Translations under genes and position numbers: made by a program
Assembly (NCBI GenBank): GCA_003667245.1
Contig: RCNN01000434.1
Location: 1 to 19,159 of the forward strand
Length of the DNA stretch: 19,159 bases
DNA from: Heterostelium multicystogenum
Taxonomy: Eukaryota; Evosea; Eumycetozoa; Acytosteliales; Acytosteliaceae
Direction of reading: 5' to 3'
In this document: positions 16,647 to 19,159 of the stretch, piece after piece
Numbering within the stretch: position 1 is the first letter of the stretch
Layout: each line of letters opens with the position of its first letter
Notes under the pieces: model-generated
What the model saw: the letters and a program-made list of their open reading frames with translations, nothing else
What the model was told of the DNA's origin: nothing
Database searches by the model: none

Positions 16647-19159
16647 TTAGCCTGGTGGCGTTTGTTGTGGAGTTAGAATAGGCGAGGTTGATAGTGATTG
16701 GTTGGAGGGTGTCGATGTGTATGGAGTTGTTAGGTTGCTTCTCTCTTCTTCGGGCTGTATCATGTTGACAGAGTTGTTGTTTGGTTCGTTTTCATTTGTC
16801 GCTTCGTGAGCTAGTGAATGATTTGGCAGGACGCTTGGCACCTCTGCAAAGATGTAGTCAAAGTCCTCAATGAAAGTCTGCACGATTCCACAGAGCACTT
16901 GTGTCTCTGTCATCAGTGCCATACGATCAAGAGTAGGTTGGCGTGGCTTGAGAATAGTAGGGCCAAAAACAATACTTAAATTCTTTGGATCCATTTTGTT
17001 CACAGCGTAGTTCTCCGATATCTTTACAAGCAAAACTGACCAGCTTTGTCAATACGATTCTATTGTCATTCGGAATCTTCCAACATATGTTTCTAATGGT
17101 TTCTGCATCTTCGTTTTCTTTATTTGAGCCGAGAAATGGTTAGTATCTATCAATAGAAATTTGAGGCTAAGTTGTGTTGAAAAAACTAATAACATACTCC
17201 ATGCATCCAACATTGGGAAGAAGAATTCATATGGTATCAAAGGTGGATCCAGTTCTCTAAGATAGTATTTAAGTGCATCGATACATTATGTATTTCATAG
17301 TTCAAATTTGGTTCATGTGGAGAATGACTTCACAATCTGTCTGACTGTGTCCATATTACCTGAAATTCTAAATATATTCTCTGTATTCAAAGCTATAATA
17401 TATATAATATTGGTAGAGAATCAATGGATTAGTATTGATTCAGCATAAGTCCAGAATACTTGTAGTTTCACATACCATTGCTTTCTAGATGGATTATAAG
17501 TTTCTCAAAAACATCTCTTTTGAATGGTGTAGCCTCTTTACTCTTTCCAAATATCTTACTCATCTTACTTGATGATTTATCCTTTTTCTCTTTTTCCTTC
17601 TCCTTCTCTTTCTCCTTCTCCTTTTCTTTCTCCTTTTCCTTCTCCTTCTCCTTTTCTTTATCCTTTCCTCGATCTTTTCCTTCTCCTTCTCTTTCTCCTT
17701 CTCCTTCTCCTTTTCTTTCTCTTTATCTTTACCTAGGATGCTCTTAAGTTTACCGATCTTCTTTTTAGACTTCTTTTCATCGATTGATTCTAGATCTTCA
17801 AGATGTGTGGCTGAGCTATGTGTTGATGTTCCATCGTACAAGCCTTGTTCTTCATGGAGATCATCACTACTGTTCTTTCTGGGTGATCGGAGACCTGACA
17901 TGTCGTTTGGCACTGGAGTGAGTTCATCATCTACTCTGTCAAATTGACCAGACATTCGACTGCCCTTCTTTCCACCTGATTTCAGAAGCTTTAGAATTCC
18001 ACTGGTGCCGTGATTCTTTAGATCCTTGTGGCTGTTGCTATTGCTGTTGGTAATACTGTTTTCCCTTGCTTCACGTTCACGCTCCTTCTCACGCTCCTTC
18101 TCTTTCTTTCTACTCAGGATTGGGAGTGGTGTCGACGAAGATCGATGGTGGACTACACCAGGCAAAGTAGTGGGCGGAGTCCTACGAGTAAGCGAATCTC
18201 CTTCATTGCTATATTCATCTATATCCAACTCTGAGCTATTTCTTGCTCTAAAGTCGCTTAGCTCACTGGTGTCGCTGTTGGTTTTCGGACATCATATATT
18301 CATTTCCACCAGGATTTACAAGTGAGTCAACCATATTCTTTAGTTGATAGTACTGGTTTCTGGATTCAGCCTTTGCAAGCTCTTCCATTTCAGTCTCTTC
18401 TCGTATCTTGCCAATTCTTTTGCAATGTTTTCCAACTCAATGCCCTGTCTGTTTATACTGCTGCTGCTATTGCTATGTCTAACGTAGCCATTTGGTCGAT
18501 TTGAGTTTTGTATTTGCTCCAACTCACGCTCCAATCGGACACGCTTCTCATATTCTTCTTGATACTTTTGCTTGAATTCGATGCAGAGATCTCTTATGAC
18601 ATTGTATCGCAAGCTACAGCTAGAGGATTGACAGGGCTCACCAACTCTCAGGATACTATCAATTTCCAACGCTAAATTACTGCTATTGTTTTGCTGATTC
18701 TGTTGCTGCTGTTGCTGTATCTGCAGTTGAAGTTGCTGCAGTTTATGGTTCTGTATATTCTGTTGCTGCTGTTGTAGTTTGTTCTTGAGGACTCCATTTA
18801 GGTTGCCGTTGTTGCCGTGGAATGACTGCTCAACGTTAGATGTGGCGGCTGAAAGGCTTGGTGGCGATGACAATGTGCTAAGGGATGCAGAGAGTGGTGG
18901 TTTATAGCTTGAGAGCCTTCTTGTTACTGTCGATCTGCCATTGTCTACATCGGAGGCACCATCCTTTAGCAGCATCCTATCCTCAAATGACACATCGAGT
19001 CTTCGAGGTGGTGAGTGGAGCGTAGACACACGGTGACGGAATCGTGATGCTTTCAAATCCAATCTCAGAGTTTCGAGCACATAGTATGTATTGAATAGAG
19101 TAGAGGGGAGTTTGACACCGCTTTCTCTTTCGCGCTTGGCTTCAGCTCACCAAGAATCA
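16647..19159 (-). CDS. Coiled-coil RhoGAP protein, N-terminus beyond window edge
   Basis: Reading leftward from the right edge: an unrecognised segment (RERESGVKLPSTLFNTYYVL); a Ser-rich region; Gln-rich tracts (LQQLQLQIQQQQQQ); a coiled coil (CIEFKQKYQEEYEKRVRLER, then GIELENIAKELARYEKR and ELAKAESRNQYYQLKNMVDS); a Ser/Lys-rich linker with SDFRARNSSELDIDEYSNEG; a long Lys-Glu repeat; and a RhoGAP domain. The GAP domain begins MSKIFGKSKEATPFKRDVFE. After an intron at 17393-17475 it has NIFRISGNMDTVRQIV with the arginine finger, then ALKYYLRELDPPLIPYEFFF. After an intron at 17147-17197 it has NKENEDAETIRNICWKIPND, LLVKISENYAVNKMDPKNLS and IVFGPTILKPRQP. A Thr/Ser/Pro-rich tail ends at TAA 16647. 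It should accelerate GTP hydrolysis by Rho-family GTPases. Frame breaks lie near 18400, 18285, 17665, 17310, 17110 and 17030. Confidence 0.88.
17147..17197 (-). other. Intron in the coiled-coil RhoGAP gene, distal
   Basis: On the minus strand GTATGT starts at 17197 and TTGATAG ends at 17147. The join gives FPMLDAWNTNHFSAQ in frame. It is only 51 bp, short even for dictyostelids. Confidence 0.7.
17393..17475 (-). other. Intron in the coiled-coil RhoGAP gene, before the arginine finger
   Basis: On the minus strand GTATGT starts at 17475 and TATTATAG ends at 17393. It joins KLIIHLESN to ALNTENIFRISG, the start of a standard RhoGAP domain. Length 83 bp. Confidence 0.85.
17580..17724 (-). repeat. 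Polypyrimidine/polypurine tract coding a Lys-Glu repeat
   Basis: The plus strand is pure C/T from 17580 to 17659 and again from 17673 to 17724, built of CTTCTC, CTTTTC and CTCCTT units. On the coding strand it is GAGAAG/GAAAAG, giving KEKEKEKE. One frame break occurs near 17665. The tract separates the linker from the RhoGAP domain and probably forms a single long charged alpha helix. Confidence 0.8.
18692..18780 (-). repeat. CAG/CAA repeat coding Gln-rich tracts
   Basis: On the minus strand mixed CAG and CAA codons encode two Gln-rich runs around IQNHKLQQLQLQIQ in the coiled-coil RhoGAP protein. Such tracts are common in dictyostelid proteomes and may extend the following coiled coil. Confidence 0.7.

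Noticed and set aside
17478..17747. Plus-strand Phe-Ser repeat protein
   Set aside because: It is the reverse reading of the Lys-Glu coding tract.
1..19159. Programmed ribosomal frameshifting as the cause of the frame changes
   Set aside because: The breaks show no common slippery sequence, go in both directions, differ in size, and several restore the frame within a few dozen bases. Many are homopolymer length changes, as expected of sequencing error.

Overview
The window looks like nuclear DNA of a dictyostelid social amoeba. The signs are very AT-rich intergenic DNA with ATT/AAT microsatellites, short GTATGT/GTAAGT...TAG/CAG introns of about 50-105 bp, AAAATG start contexts, long Asn, Thr, Gln and Lys-Glu tracts in otherwise conserved proteins, and a gene set (UMP synthase, DP, RACK1, BAR-RhoGAP) that is eukaryotic throughout. 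Coding GC is clearly higher than in Dictyostelium discoideum, so a non-discoideum dictyostelid is the better guess. The species cannot be named from the sequence alone.

Layout, left to right: UMP synthase on the minus strand, running off the left edge (1-1447); a divergent spacer; a DP-type (E2F partner) transcription factor on plus (2337-3730); a spacer holding a possible unrecognised coding stretch (4440-4829); a multi-exon HTTM membrane protein fused to a DCC-like domain on plus (4878-7098); a theta-like glutathione S-transferase on plus (7487-8251); a DUF202 membrane protein with an Asn-rich N-terminus on minus (8346-9248); a 1-kb divergent spacer; a putatively N-myristoylated KH-DUF1771-SMR protein on plus (10259-11256); RACK1 on minus (11832-12804); a 1.15-kb divergent spacer; a BAR-RhoGAP protein on plus (13958-16401); and, tail to tail with it, a second coiled-coil RhoGAP protein on minus that runs off the right edge (16647-19159).

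The genes form no operon or single pathway. There are local pairings. UMP synthase and DP share a divergent spacer, as do the DUF202 and KH-SMR genes, and RACK1 and BAR-RhoGAP. The two RhoGAP genes converge. RACK1 and KH-SMR (ribosome or RNA associated) are convergent neighbours.

An important caveat: nearly every gene is cut by 1-2 nt frame breaks, while the protein sequence on both sides of each break stays family-like. Many breaks sit in short homopolymers. I read these as unpolished sequencing errors, not pseudogenes or programmed frameshifting. The coordinates therefore give whole gene spans, and simple ORFs cover only fragments. The most interesting biology is the HTTM-DCC fusion that has lost the DCC CxxC site, and the myristoylation-signal KH-DUF1771-SMR architecture.
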